This document shows positions 52,601 through 63,774 of a stretch of 64,000 nt of DNA, in pieces. The translations under genes were made by a program, and so were the position numbers. This stretch comes from Bryoerythrophyllum caledonicum (taxonomy: Eukaryota > Streptophyta > Bryopsida > Pottiales > Pottiaceae), in assembly GCA_963971425.1 (NCBI GenBank), contig OZ020519.1:16570028-16634027 (forward strand). Direction: 5' to 3'. Positions within the stretch are counted from its first letter, which is position 1. The number at the start of each line of letters is the position of its first letter. The notes beneath the pieces were generated by a model. It was not told where the DNA came from and searched no databases. It saw only the letters and a list, made by a program, of their open reading frames with translations.

Positions 52601-53192
52601 CACTACACCGTTCCCTGAATATAGTGTAGACTAGACTATTTGAAATTTCCTACACTAATTTCATTAAACGCAAATTAAAGTGGTCCACTTCAATTTTCCA
52701 TCCACATCAAATCATGTCCATTAGAAATAGTGTGGCTTGTTTCAAAATAAATGACACGGGAATTGATGTGGATAAGTTTTTACAAGTTGTACCCTAAAAC
52801 CAAAATTATAATATAATAACATAATAAAATAATATAACATAATAATATAATAACATAATAATATTAATTTATAACATAAGAATATAAACATAATATTATA
52901 ATATAATATAACAGAATATAATATTAACATAATAATATAACATAATAACATAATAATATAATAATAACATAATAATAATAACATATATGAATAACATAAT
53001 AACATATATTATAATATTAATATTATATACAATAATAACATATATAATAATATCATATTAATACTATATTAATAACCAAAATTGATGTGGTCCACATCAA
53101 TTTTCATCCAAAACTAGAATTGATGTGGTCCACCTCAATTTTCATCCACATTATCTATACCTCCACACTATATTCAGTGAACGGTGTAGTTG
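52601..53192. mobile_element. CACTA-like foldback with AT satellite core
   Basis: Ends CACTACACCGTTCCCTGAAT and, inverted, CAACTACACCGTTCACTGAA, with the match extending to ATAGTGT. The middle (about 52800-53075) is a TAACATAATAA-type satellite. A direct repeat of AACTTGTGGTCATTCCA lies outside both ends. No 3-bp target duplication is clear. Confidence 0.55.
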
Positions 53193-54026
53193 ACACCAAC
53201 AACTTGTGGTCATTCCACAACCCCGACATTGTCAAAGCTCAAATGACTAGAACAATTGCTAGTCGACCAGTGCAAATCAACCCAACAGTTCAATTAGCAG
53301 TGGCTCCCTTAAAACCGGTCTCATCGACTAGTTTCTGGTCACTTCGATGTTAAAGGATTAAGATCCATCCGCACCCATTTGCTGATTAATCCTTCAAGGC
53401 CAATGAGTTTTTTTGAGCTGTGAGAATCTACGAGTGTTCTAGATTAGGCAGATTGACATCTACGCATTGTATGCATTTCTGTACAATAATGTTTGATCTC
53501 ACATTAGAGAAATCACTGTAGCTCGCAGATGTGTGCACCGATTGTCGTGGCGATGGTCTCAATAGATGCCCATCTTCCTCCACCTGTAAGTCATGGTCTA
53601 TTTTTTCCTTTGAGGCGCTTGCTAGAGAGGTTCTTGTGCCAAAACAACCCATATATGTTGAGTTTCCAGCGATGTAGAATTCATATAAAAATAGCAAGAC
53701 ATATATTTCCAAATAATAAACGGTATTTTTTTCTAATGCGAAAACAAAATTGAACCCAGGAACTCTTGAGAAATAAAAACAACATTGATCCTAGGGCCAA
53801 GGATTTTCCTGATGGAAACACCAGAACCGCAAGTTACAGTGTATATTAAATACAATGTGGGCTTTCATGTCCTCAAGAACACACAAGTCCTCATCTAAAT
53901 TTGTATAAAGTAAATCTTCTTCATCCAATGTTTGGACAGAGACGTTCATTTATGCAAATCAGTTGGATTGGGACGTTAGTTCATCCAAAAGCTTGGCTAA
54001 ACACGTTAATTCATCAGGGACAGACT
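53193..54026. other. Noncoding stretch
   Basis: No gene recognised; short open frames only. Confidence 0.3.
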
Positions 54027-54600
54027 TTAACCCCAAAAACACCAAAAACACTTCAAAACTGATCGTTCTAGTGTAATGAATAAGGAGGAAAAAAATAACT
54101 TTTAATTCTACATCAAACCGTAGGATCTCAACTAAAACTTATTTTGTAACATACTCACAATATTTCATAAACTTTGACCGCTCGGATTGAAAGATTATAT
54201 TGTTTGAAGTAGTGAAAACCGTTCATTTTCTTCCTTGCGCTGAGTGGAACAACAAGCTTTGACTTCACTTGATGTCAAGTTTTTTGCACTACACAAGGTC
54301 TAAATACATTACCATCATGTTAAGCATGTTGTAAGTTCCTTACCCACCAATTTTTAGAGGTAAAGGAGGGGTGTAGCATATTCAAAACAATTGTGCAAGG
54401 AGTGGAGGTTCAAAAATTGCCAATTCACGTTTAATTCTTCTGTAAATTTGAAGATGTTTTAGATTGATAATCCAAATGATGAGTAAGAAGATTTACACCA
54501 CATATTGTTGTGGAAAAATAAAAAATAAAAAATATGAAGATCTCTAAGTTTTATATGGAATGGAAGAAAGTTTTTTTGGTTCCTGGCCCATAATGTGTGA
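54027..54600. mobile_element. TTAA-type transposon fragment
   Basis: Starts TTAACCCCAAAAACACC and shares internal sequence with 51200-51780 (for example GCACTACACAAGG and TTTTAGAGGTAAAG). The right end is not found. Confidence 0.5.
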
Positions 54601-54799
54601 AAATGATGTAGTGTATCGAAGTGCACCCAAATTTGCCACAAATTGTCATCTATTACCACGGATAAAAACGGGAACTTCATGGAAATTCTAGGTTCATAAA
54701 GTTTGAACTCCATGAAGTTCACGAACTTCATGGAAATTCCAAATAAACACATTTTTTACATATCTAACCGTAGGATCTTGTACTGAGATTGTACAACTA

Positions 54800-56076
54800 C
54801 ACTTACTCAAAATAGTGAGTCAATGTTTCAATTAGTTACATTAGATCTACAATGCCATGAGAACAGATGAACAAATTGAAACCTTTGTATACAAAAGCTG
54901 TAAAGCATAAAGTAGTAAACAACATCTAAGTGAAAAAACACAAATTAAATTGATAGATTTCAAGATATGGAATTTGGAAATTGGATATATACATGGACTC
55001 GGTTTTTTGAGCACTTTTTAGAATACACTCAAAAATTCGTCCAACTTCCTTTTGATTTCAAAAGAGGTGCAATTCGAGCAGTCATGCTAGCATACAACTT
55101 CCTACACTCATCTACAGTGATAGAAGCATAAACCTCTTCAATACGAGTCCACAATTCATGGAGATTTCTTGGAGCAGTGGGATAATAATTCAATCTCTGT
55201 TTTACATAAATCCACAAATGTTCAATGGATTTCAAGTTGGGAGATTGAACATGCCACTTCATAACATCATATGGTTGCTCCCAAAACCATTCTTGAACAA
55301 TCTTAGCCGTGTGCACAAGAGCATTGTCTTGTTGAAAAATAACTTCATCAAGATCAAAGTCAAAATCTACCAAATTTGTAGTATATAATTCCTCCTCTAA
55401 CAGCTCAAGATGATTTGTAGCATTCATCCTCCCATCTATCTTGTGCACATTACCTACTCCTCTTGAAGTTAAACAACTCCAAAACATGACTAAACCTCCT
55501 CCATGTTTCACAGTTTGTTTGACAACATGACTTGGAAGGTTCTTTTTATCACGGATCCAATACCAAGTCCTTCCATCGGAATTAAAACGATTGGCTCTTG
55601 TCTCATCACTAAAAACGACCCTCTCTCAATCATTAACTCTCCAATCCCATTGATTGTGCTACTTTTCTACTGCTAAAATTCTTCTGCAAAAGCGCAACTA
55701 CATTCAACTCTTTTTTGTTTGAATTTGACCTCGTTGTGCCTTACAACTTCTCCAGACACACTAGAAACCTTCTACGCCCTCAGATGAACACCAACTACAA
55801 AAAAATTCACACAGAACTGATCAAAATTGTCAAAGTTTCACTCATCACAAGTTGCTTCGAAAAGCTCAAAAAACTGAGTCTATAGAGGCCGCCTCTCTTC
55901 CTAATCTCTCTCTCAAATTTGACCACCTGTAATGACTTTAGGATTATGTGGCATGAATCTACATAAAAATATCTTCAAATTATAACAATTTCTAAAATTA
56001 GATATCTTCTAGAATGCCAGATGTTGCTCTCTAAAGTTGACAAACTAAAACATTGACTCAATATTTTGAGCCAATG
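54800..56076 (-). mobile_element. Tc1/mariner element 1
   Basis: 1277 bp flanked by TA (54798-54799 and 56077-56078). The inverted ends share CTCAAAATA(G/T)TGAGTCAATGTTT (21 of 22). Size, target and gene content fit Tc1/mariner. Confidence 0.85.
55029..55640 (-). pseudogene. Tc1/mariner transposase, C-terminal part readable
   Basis: The frame 55029-55511 reads GGLVMFWSCLTSRGVGNVHK, IFQQDNALVHTAK with the second catalytic Asp, and SPNLKSIEHLWIYVKQRL with the final acid, then helical sequence to WTNF. Upstream (55520-55640) WYWIRD and SDETRA-like sequence holds the first Asp region but in broken frames. SPNLKSIEHLW departs from the usual SPDLNPIEHLW. The gene is decayed. Confidence 0.75.
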
Positions 56077-56226
56077 TATGTGTGGTAATATTTCCGTTCA
56101 ATTTAACTGCACATATTGAAAGATATCGGCCTTTGAACTGAGGCATGAACTCTCATGAGGTCATACTAAACGCCTTCAACAAACTTGGACCACCTTCTAT
56201 GACACGATAGTATGTGATTTTTTAAT

Positions 56227-56509
56227 TTAACCCCTAAAGGACCACGACCACTTTTGCTCTAAAACCAGTCCAAAACTGTCAGTGCCAAAAAGAGACATGC
56301 AAATCACATTTTAAAGTGAACTTTGGGCTTTCAACCATAAGATCTTAAAATAGACTTCTATATAAACATGCCTTACAATTTTGGTTGCAATCCACCGCAC
56401 ACATTGATAGATTTTAGTGTTTAAAGTAAAAACAATGGTTCATTTTCTTCCCTGCGTTGAGTAGATCAGCAGACTTTGACTTCACTTTGTATCAAATTTT
56501 TGCATTGTA
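56227..56509. mobile_element. TTAA-type transposon fragment interrupted by Tc1/mariner 2
   Basis: Starts TTAACCCCTAAAGGACCACG, as in the element at 36226, and matches it to GCATTGTAC, where Tc1/mariner 2 begins after TA. The remainder is not found downstream. Confidence 0.7.
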
Positions 56510-58687
56510 CAGTGGGGTGACACCCAAATTGGCACCTTGTGCAATTCCGGGGATAGTGCCCACACTGCTGCCAACTTTGACACCCTCCTGAGCGCTGGAA
56601 AATTGTTATTTATACATGAAATTTTAGACACAAAATCATTGTTATGTTGACAACATGTGTACCAAATTTCAAAGCTAGTAGATTGATACAATAAAAGATA
56701 TTCAAGATTTACTAACAAGGGGTAGATGTAAGAAATGTTTCACAGTTGCCAACTTTGACACCCTCCCAAAGATTGAAGATTTTTTTTCTCACGTGAAATT
56801 TTTGGAGTAGAAATATCTTTATGTTGTTTACACATGTGAAAAAATTCAAGTCTAAAAGAGCTACAAAAAAAATGATATTCCAAATCTACCAACAGGTGTA
56901 GTTGTGAGAAACATAGGGGAGAATCGTTTCACAACTTCCAACTTTGACAGCCTCCCTAGGGCCGAGAAAGTGTTATTTCAATATGAAATTTTTGTCACAT
57001 GATCATTATGATGTTGATCACATGTATGAAAATTTTCAAGGCCAAAGGATACAAAAGATAATAGTTAGTTCAAATCTACCAACGTGTGTAATGACAATAA
57101 CCAATTCAAGGACATGGTGAAAATATTGAAATATCTTGACACCTCATTCTTCCTCATTGAACTTATCCATTTGACACAATGCCTAATCATAAATGCATCT
57201 AACAAAAATCAGTAACATCCAAATGTAGAAGTGTACAGTTGTCACATCAAGAAGAAACCACTTGCATCATTTACGCATGACAAAGTTTCCCCTGCTTCAT
57301 ATCAATTGAGCACTATTATGTAAACTTAAGGGAATGTTGCATGTGATTTGTGATCATTGGATGTTGGAGTAATGGTGAGAGCAGAGAGAAAGAATGTGTT
57401 ATGTGTGAGACATGGAGTGATGTGTTGTATGAGTGATGTGATGCATGAGTAATTTAGTCATGCTTGCTTATGCATGTTGAGTGATGTGTATGTGGTTATT
57501 CTTACTAGGTTGAATGATGTGCATGTGGTTATGCCTAATGGACTAAATGTTGTGATTGAGTGACTGATTCTGTATAAAACTGTTAATGTTGTTAATAAGA
57601 GTTTAAGGTTCTGTTAGCCTAGTATAAGAAAGTTCAACATATTTCAGATGGCAATTTCCGAAGAAATTCGTGGACGTATTATTGGTATGAGTGAGGGAGG
57701 GAGTACTCAGGTTCAAATTGCACCCACTGTCAAAGTTTCCGTTAGAACAATTAAGAGGTTGGTGAAAAATTTTAGAGAAAATGGAACTTACAAGCACGAA
57801 TTTTGTGGTGGAAGTCACACTACAAAACTTAGTGATAGAGATGTGCGTAGTATTTTGCGTTTCTCAAAAAATAACCGTTGCGCGTCAGTATCAGAGATTG
57901 CTAGTGTATGCCCTACTCAAGTGTGTGGACGTACCATTCAAAGGCTCTTACATAGAAGTGGCATTTTCAGTCGAATTGCAGTCAAAAAACCTTTTTTGAC
58001 ACCTCGTCACATGTATCAAAGGCTGGTTTTTGCTCAGAAGTACCGCGGATGGAGCGCAGAAGATTGGGAGCGTATTATTTGGACAGATGAATCTACCTTT
58101 GAAATTGGGAAGAATTCGAGACAAGTTCGTATTTGGAGAACTGCATATGAGCGGTATTCATCAAATTGTATAGTTCCTACTTTTAAAAGTGGACGGACTT
58201 CCTTGATGATTTGGGGTGCATTTGCTGGAGGCCAAAAGTCAAAACTTGTTTTTATGCTTAAAGATTGACGCTCTGCAAAGGATTTTATGGAAGTGGTTTA
58301 CGAAGAGGAATTATTTCATTTCATGGTTAAAGTTCCACATGCAATGCTCATGGAAGATGGGGCACCTGTCCATCGTAGCAAAATATGTGAAGAATGGAGA
58401 CAACTGCGCCTTCTTGAAAAGCTCAATTGGCCGGCAAACTCTCCCGATCTCAATCCAATTGAGAACTTGTGGAAGATTCTAAAAGATGCAATACAACGTA
58501 ACAAGGCATGTTCTAGAAACATAGATGGGTTGAAGGTAGTTCTTGAAAGAGAGTGGAAGTCAATTAGTGAAACAAAGCTCCTTCAATTATGTCATTCTAT
58601 GCCCTCTAGGTTACAAGCAGTGATTGATGCTAATGGAGGACATACTCGTTGGTAGATTTAAATTAACTATTTTTTTGTGTATCTTTT
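56510..58687 (+). mobile_element. Tc1/mariner element 2, right end missing
   Basis: Left end TA|CAGTGGGGTGACACCC. The 1.1-kb leader holds three degenerate repeats marked by CCAACTTTGACACCCTCC (about 56571, 56749, 56936). A nearly complete transposase gene follows. The expected inverted right end is absent: at about 58688 the sequence changes directly into membrane-protein copy 4. Confidence 0.75.
57648..58655 (+). pseudogene. Tc1/mariner transposase with one in-frame stop
   Basis: 335 codons in one frame, interrupted only by TGA at 58266-58268. Residues 1-110 hold two helix-turn-helix motifs (VSVRTIKRLVKNFREN and CGRTIQRLLHRSGI). Catalytic residues are WTDEST, MEDGAPVHRSK and SPDLNPIENLWKILKD, a DD34E-type triad. 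The stop replaces a codon just after FMLKD; a G to T change in GGA would explain it. The C-terminus ends NGGHTRW. It is much better preserved than element 1, so it is younger. Confidence 0.85.
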
Positions 58688-59337
58688 GGATCGCCCGACT
58701 ACAGTTACGCATCCCAGGCTTCAACGCAAGACACCGTCACGTGAGTCCCGCGTCATATTCCAGTTCACGTGCTCAGTGGCCGACTCTGTCTACAGAACTA
58801 GTAGTCCGAATTCATGGCTGAGATGTCACGTCGACTAGGATACCTCGCGCTCCGGGGAACCAGACTGCATAGGAAGTGTAAACTCACTAGAGTACCTAGC
58901 TCGGATTTCTTACACTGCTCTTCATCTTGTTATTGTTGTTGTCCATTTTTAGGCCGTCGTCGCAGCTCACCAGTGAAGGATCGGGCGCATTGGATGTCGT
59001 CAAGATTGTTGTGGTGTGTCTGGCTTTGCTTGCCCTCGCCTGGCGCATCTGGGGCATCCTCAAGAACACGGACGCCTGGCGGAACCTGCTTGTTCTGCTT
59101 GGAGATGACCCAGTGGCTCAGCCAGATGAGGGCCCGGCCGCTCACGGTCGCCTTCTGGTCGATGGCGATCCTGCAGCAGGTCAGCAAAGTTTTGCGCCCA
59201 ACCTTTCAATTTGCATACCACTCATGTGTAGGTTTCGAAGTTGTGCGTATCTGTATGCCTCAGAAATGAGAGGTGGGGTTCAAGTCAATCAGTTGACGAC
59301 TCCGTGCACACGTTTGGATGCATGCAGGTCTGGAGTT
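58688..59337 (+). pseudogene. Membrane-protein gene copy 4, truncated at both ends
   Basis: Contains the end of exon 1 (58688-58740, ASQASTQDTVT-type), all of exon 2 (58953-59179; VKIVVVCLALLALAWRIWGI, LKNTDAWRNLLVLLGDDPVA) and only ten bases of exon 3 (59328-59337). Exon 2 remains open with intact splice sites. The left end abuts Tc1/mariner 2 and the right end abuts a CACTA terminus. It cannot make the full protein. Confidence 0.85.
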
Positions 59338-61430
59338 CACTACAATAGATAGACCGTTTTATTACAAGTTTATCACTACCTTGCAACATCTTTGTAACAG
59401 AAATTCAAAGTGCTCCGGTACAAAACATGTTGCAAAGATAGGCACAAAAGTGTTACAAGTGTGATGCAAATGTATCTACATGGATACATCTGTGAAGTGT
59501 TACAATCGAGGGCTTTGGAACGTAGTTCCCACAAGTTACAAACGTGTTTGTAACACTTCTCATTCGCCTTTGCATCATCCATTTTTGGCAGGACATGTAC
59601 CTAGTTCGGTCATTTGAACGTCGTAGAATTTCCCACCGAAGTAGAGATTTGATAAAAAGGACTTCATGATTTGTGGATTGTAGTTATCATCTACTTCGTA
59701 GATTTAGAGTCGAAATTTGTACATACTGCAAAAATCTTCGTTTCAATACGCCATCTATAGAGGTGTGACATTTTCAAATTCGAAGATGTTCAGAAACCCG
59801 TACATCTTCTATTGCAGAATTCCAAATTACATTGAAGCTGCACGACTTCTATTACATAGATTTTCATACCATGATCGTACATTTCACTAAATCTAGAGAT
59901 ACTGTAGTAGCCACTCCCGGCCTAACATCGTTCACCCGCAAGTTCTGAAGTGCACATTCTCGAAAAGAGCTACAATTGGCTTTGGCTCCTCCTCAATGTT
60001 GAAAGACAAATCTCCTCTCGTTTAGCCTGTCAGAACAAACAAAGGCCCCACACTATGGCCTTAAAACAATAGTCACAGAACAAAAATTATCATAGTAATA
60101 GACATTCTCTATCAAAAAACAATGTGCTTAATGCAGCCTATCCCACTATTGTAGTGAAGAAAAGTATCTTTGTAGCATGTACGGTCCTGTGGCGGTTCTA
60201 ATACTGCTAAACTTTCAATGGGTATCAAACTGATAAGAAAACAACGAACATATGTGAAGTCTTGAAGTCTTGATCGAGCCTCACCTAGTTAAAGAGAGAT
60301 AACGGCATGAAAGAGCCGAGTCAGAGTAGTACATGGGCGGATGATCGATGCATTGAGGGCACTGTCGCTAGTTTGATACAGAGTTTAATACATGAAACTC
60401 GGAGGACTTTCCAACTTCATGCAACCCAACATCAACGTGTTATTAAACTTCACCACCATTAGTGTTATTAATGTTTAAACAGACCGGACATGACAAAGAA
60501 CTAGAAACGAAATCAAATATTTGTGTAGGCACAGACAACTAGACACACGCCTCGTCACAGACGACTGTGGAATCAAAGACCTAAACCAAAAACAGAATAC
60601 AATAGACGTAAATGAGATTTAGACAGCCAAATCAGACGTAAAATTTTGTCTCGACAAGACTTGTACTAACCTGTAGATAACATAAATGAACTCCGGATGA
60701 AAATTTACATTGGGACCCAATATTACCGTGTGATATTTCTCTGTGTGATGTTTCTCTATCTACGTTAGTGAAATAGATGTTAGATTCAGATCCGAAAAAT
60801 TTATGAACAAAAAGCGCAATTATAGATTCAGCCACAACTACAATATCAAATCACTAAAACGTATCTTAATGCATATCAAAGCCTCTAATCTCAAATGAAT
60901 TAATAACAAGACAGTAAATCACATGTGAACAGATGTATCAATTATGGAACAGACCTTCAACTCGCACAAAATTTGCAAACAACTGCCGAGTTTCCGAAGC
61001 CCCTCTCCACAATCGTGGCTTTCTTATCAGAGTCTTGATCAATGAGCACACTTGACTTCGCCCCTCCTCGCCTGTGAGTCTACAGAGGCCTGAAACAATC
61101 CAGAGAAGCCAGTTGCAGCCACATCATTTCCGAAGCATCGTACTTGATCTGCTCTAGGCACAACGAAAACCATTCAAGGCACGTGAACAGTAGGGAGTTA
61201 TGCCACACCAGTTCCAGGAGAAGTCGATGTAGGCTACCTTGAAATTTTCGAGTTCACTTTAGACTCACAGCTGAGTGTATCCGGGGCGCGAACTTGTGAA
61301 CCTCAACCGTAGTCTCCTGCGTTGTACTGTCGAAATTGTGCCATCCTGAAACAACAGCCCAATAACAGCCACAACGTCAGTGAGATTGGAAAATTGGAAA
61401 ATCAAAAGGTTACAACATGTTTTTGAAGCA

Positions 61431-62932
61431 TACCGTGGCCTACCGTAAGATTTTGGTTTGTGAGTTTATCAAAAGGTTACAAGATGTTTTTGCATCCTGG
61501 AGCTTGACTGGAAAGTGAGTGGCCGTAAACACCATTCCTCCTTTCCGGTGGTGCTCGTGCAACCTCAAAAAACTCTAGTCTTCTCAAATCAGCAAGGCCC
61601 TATTTATTTTAGACACCCATCGATGAAAAATTCCACACATGTAGACAGATCGGCTCTGCGTTCCTTACTTGGATTTCCGGGTTGGTGAATTGCGCTAACG
61701 ATTGCCGGCTCTCAATGGGAATGCACCAGACATTGTCGCCATCAGATAACTGCAAGCCCAGCCAAAAGTCAGAAATGTGATCCCACCATAGCCAGTAAAC
61801 AATAGACAATAGACAAAAAACAAATCACGGCAAGCGGCGCCTCACGGTAAATGTAGACCCGGCACTCAAAGTGGAGAGCTGGACATCCACATCGCTTCAG
61901 ATACTAGAAACCAGAGCTCATCGCCACAAAACCCAAACCAGCTGAGAAATCTTCCTAATAAGCTCACTATACAGTACTAACACAGCGTCACAAGCACATC
62001 GCAATTATCTGTGAAGGGAGTGTGTGCATGGAAAAAATGAGTTCGCCATCTCCTTATCAAATCAGCAAGGCTGTATTAATTTTAGACATCCATGTAGTTC
62101 TGTTTTTTTAAATAGAGAATTTTTTCTTCAAATACCTGCTCCATAGAAAGCACGAATGTCTGTTCCTGAGCGACAAGTCCTAGACCCATTTCATCAAGTG
62201 CACACTGCGGTCGCCCTTCACCTCATTCTAGAAACTCCCTGTAATGCTGCACCCACGTCCACCTCTGTTTAAAAACACTACAACCACATGGTAACAGGGT
62301 TTTGCTTTAGTATAAAACATTCAGTGATAATGAACAGGAAAAAAGCCACACCACATTCTCATACACAATCATAGTCTTCTTGATGGCGTCCTTTGCAGCG
62401 ATCAAATGGAATTGCGGCCGATACACTACGTTGCACATACCGATGCAATCACTCCCCACAAACATTAAAAAATCTATCCAATGTCTAGAACCAGTGTTAG
62501 GGCAACCTTCCATTTTCAGGAGGGTCAATCCTAAATGAGGTTAGAACTTCTGCAACCAAACTCGAAGAGGGAAACTAAAAGAAATCCGGTGGCCATCAAA
62601 GTGAAGAGTTACATGTGTGTCAGTGAAGGTGTACAGGAATTTTTCTCACCTTCGCAGGGTGGAATACCACTGATTTGCAATCGGGGAAGCTGCTGACGGC
62701 CCACGCTGGTAGATCACAGGAAGTACCTTGAAACACCATCGTTGTGTCGCTCCGCATTATGTGCCATTCCAAACCTGGTCCACATGAGCCTGCTTGCACA
62801 TGCAAGAAACAATGACAGACAGTTGCAATGTTTAAGGTTATGCTAGCTTAAGGGTTTACAGTTTCAGTTGCATCAATGGACACACGGAAAACCAAAAGTC
62901 ACAAAACAAAATCTTACGGTAGGCCACGGTCA
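61431..62932. mobile_element. Possible nested element with 26-bp inverted repeats
   Basis: ACCGTGGCCTACCGTAAGAT at 61432 and its inverted copy ending near 62930 bound about 1.5 kb inside the CACTA element. A 24-bp direct repeat (ATCAAAAGGTTACAA) lies at about 61399 and 61468. No clear target duplication. Confidence 0.45.
61609..62805 (-). other. Possible captured gene exons inside the CACTA element
   Basis: Minus-strand open stretches with coding-like composition and flanking splice-like sites: about 62650-62805 (GPGLEWHIMRSDTTMVFQGT, then SSFPDCKSVVFHPAK), 62385-62525 (GSRHWIDFLMFVGSDCIGMC, then FHLIAAKDAIKKTM) and 61690-61800 (LSDGDNVWCIPIESRQSLAQ). I do not recognise the family. CACTA and Mutator-like elements are known to capture host exons, so this is plausible but unproven. 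Confidence 0.35.
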
Positions 62933-63039
62933 GGGTTTAGGGTGAGGCAACATGTAGTTCGAAAACCAAAACTTGGCCTTTGTATGTGCACATCTCAACA
63001 ACTTCAGTAAACCCTACCCACCAACGGAAATTATGCACA

Positions 63040-63150
63040 ATTCCTCCGATTTGATAGGAAACCCCCCACGCTCGGACTTACCAGGTGGGGGAGGAGGTGG
63101 TGGGGCCAAAACCTGGCCCCTATTTTGTTTTTGGATGGGCCCTAAATTTA
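63040..63150. repeat. Dispersed repeat, inverted copy of the 44800 unit
   Basis: Reverse complement of ATAGGGGCCAGGTTTTGGCC with the same CCACCACCTCC run and the flanking TTTCCTATCAAATC. See 44800-44890. Confidence 0.6.
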
Positions 63151-63344
63151 GCAAGGGGGGTCCTCTATATTACATTGAGGCCGTAGGCTCCAATTTAGTG
63201 AAAAAAAAGCCAAGAAAAGCCTCTGACCCCCCCTAAAATGGGAGGGCCAGAAAAATGAGCCCATTCAATAAAGACGGGGCCCCACCTCGGGTAAATCCGA
63301 GCGTGGGGGGTTTCCTGTCCGCGCCCAATTCCTCTGCTTCCTTC

Positions 63345-63640
63345 AGAGGTTCACAGTTTCGTAGATGTAGTGGTCCATAGATTCCGTGTCCCGGGTGCAA
63401 TCTTCCAATCTTGAAGAAATCGAACTTTCCCAATGACGAAGATGGCACAGTTTCGTAGATGTACATGTCCATAGATTCCGTGTCCCGGGTGCAATCTTCC
63501 AATCTTGAAGAAATCGAACTTTCCAAATGACGAAGATGGCACAATTTCGTAGATGTACAGGTCCATAGATTCCGTGTCCCGGGTGCAATCTTCCAATCTT
63601 GAAGAAATCAAACTTTCCCAATGACGAAGATATGGTGGAT
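63345..63640. repeat. 94-bp tandem repeat, three units
   Basis: CATAGATTCCGTGTCCCGGG starts at 63376, 63470 and 63564, a 94-bp period, in the right part of the CACTA element. Adjacent units differ by a few bases. Confidence 0.9.
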
Positions 63641-63774
63641 GACGAAGATATGGTGGACTTCTTGCATAGATTCTTGCATAAACATGTTACAAAACTGTAT
63701 GTGAAAATGTGTTACAAATGTGTCACAAAGAAGGCGTTACAAAAATGTTATTAATCGGGCGGCCTCTTGTAGTG

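Larger units (their letters stand above)
59338..63774. mobile_element. CACTA-type element, nonautonomous or rearranged
   Basis: Left end CACTACAATAGATAGACCG and right end, inverted, CACTACAAGAGGCCGCCCG share 20 of the first 28 bases. Both subterminal regions are packed with TGTTACAA(A/G) motifs (59361-59550; 63690-63745), as in CACTA elements where transposase binds subterminal repeats. No transposase is recognised. The 3-bp flanks differ (GTT left, TCC right), and the two flanks belong to different parts of the membrane-protein locus. Confidence 0.7.

Noticed and set aside
52800-53075. AT repeat as a centromeric or replication feature
   Set aside because: It is short and bounded by the inverted ends of a foldback element; nothing beyond AT richness supports such a role.
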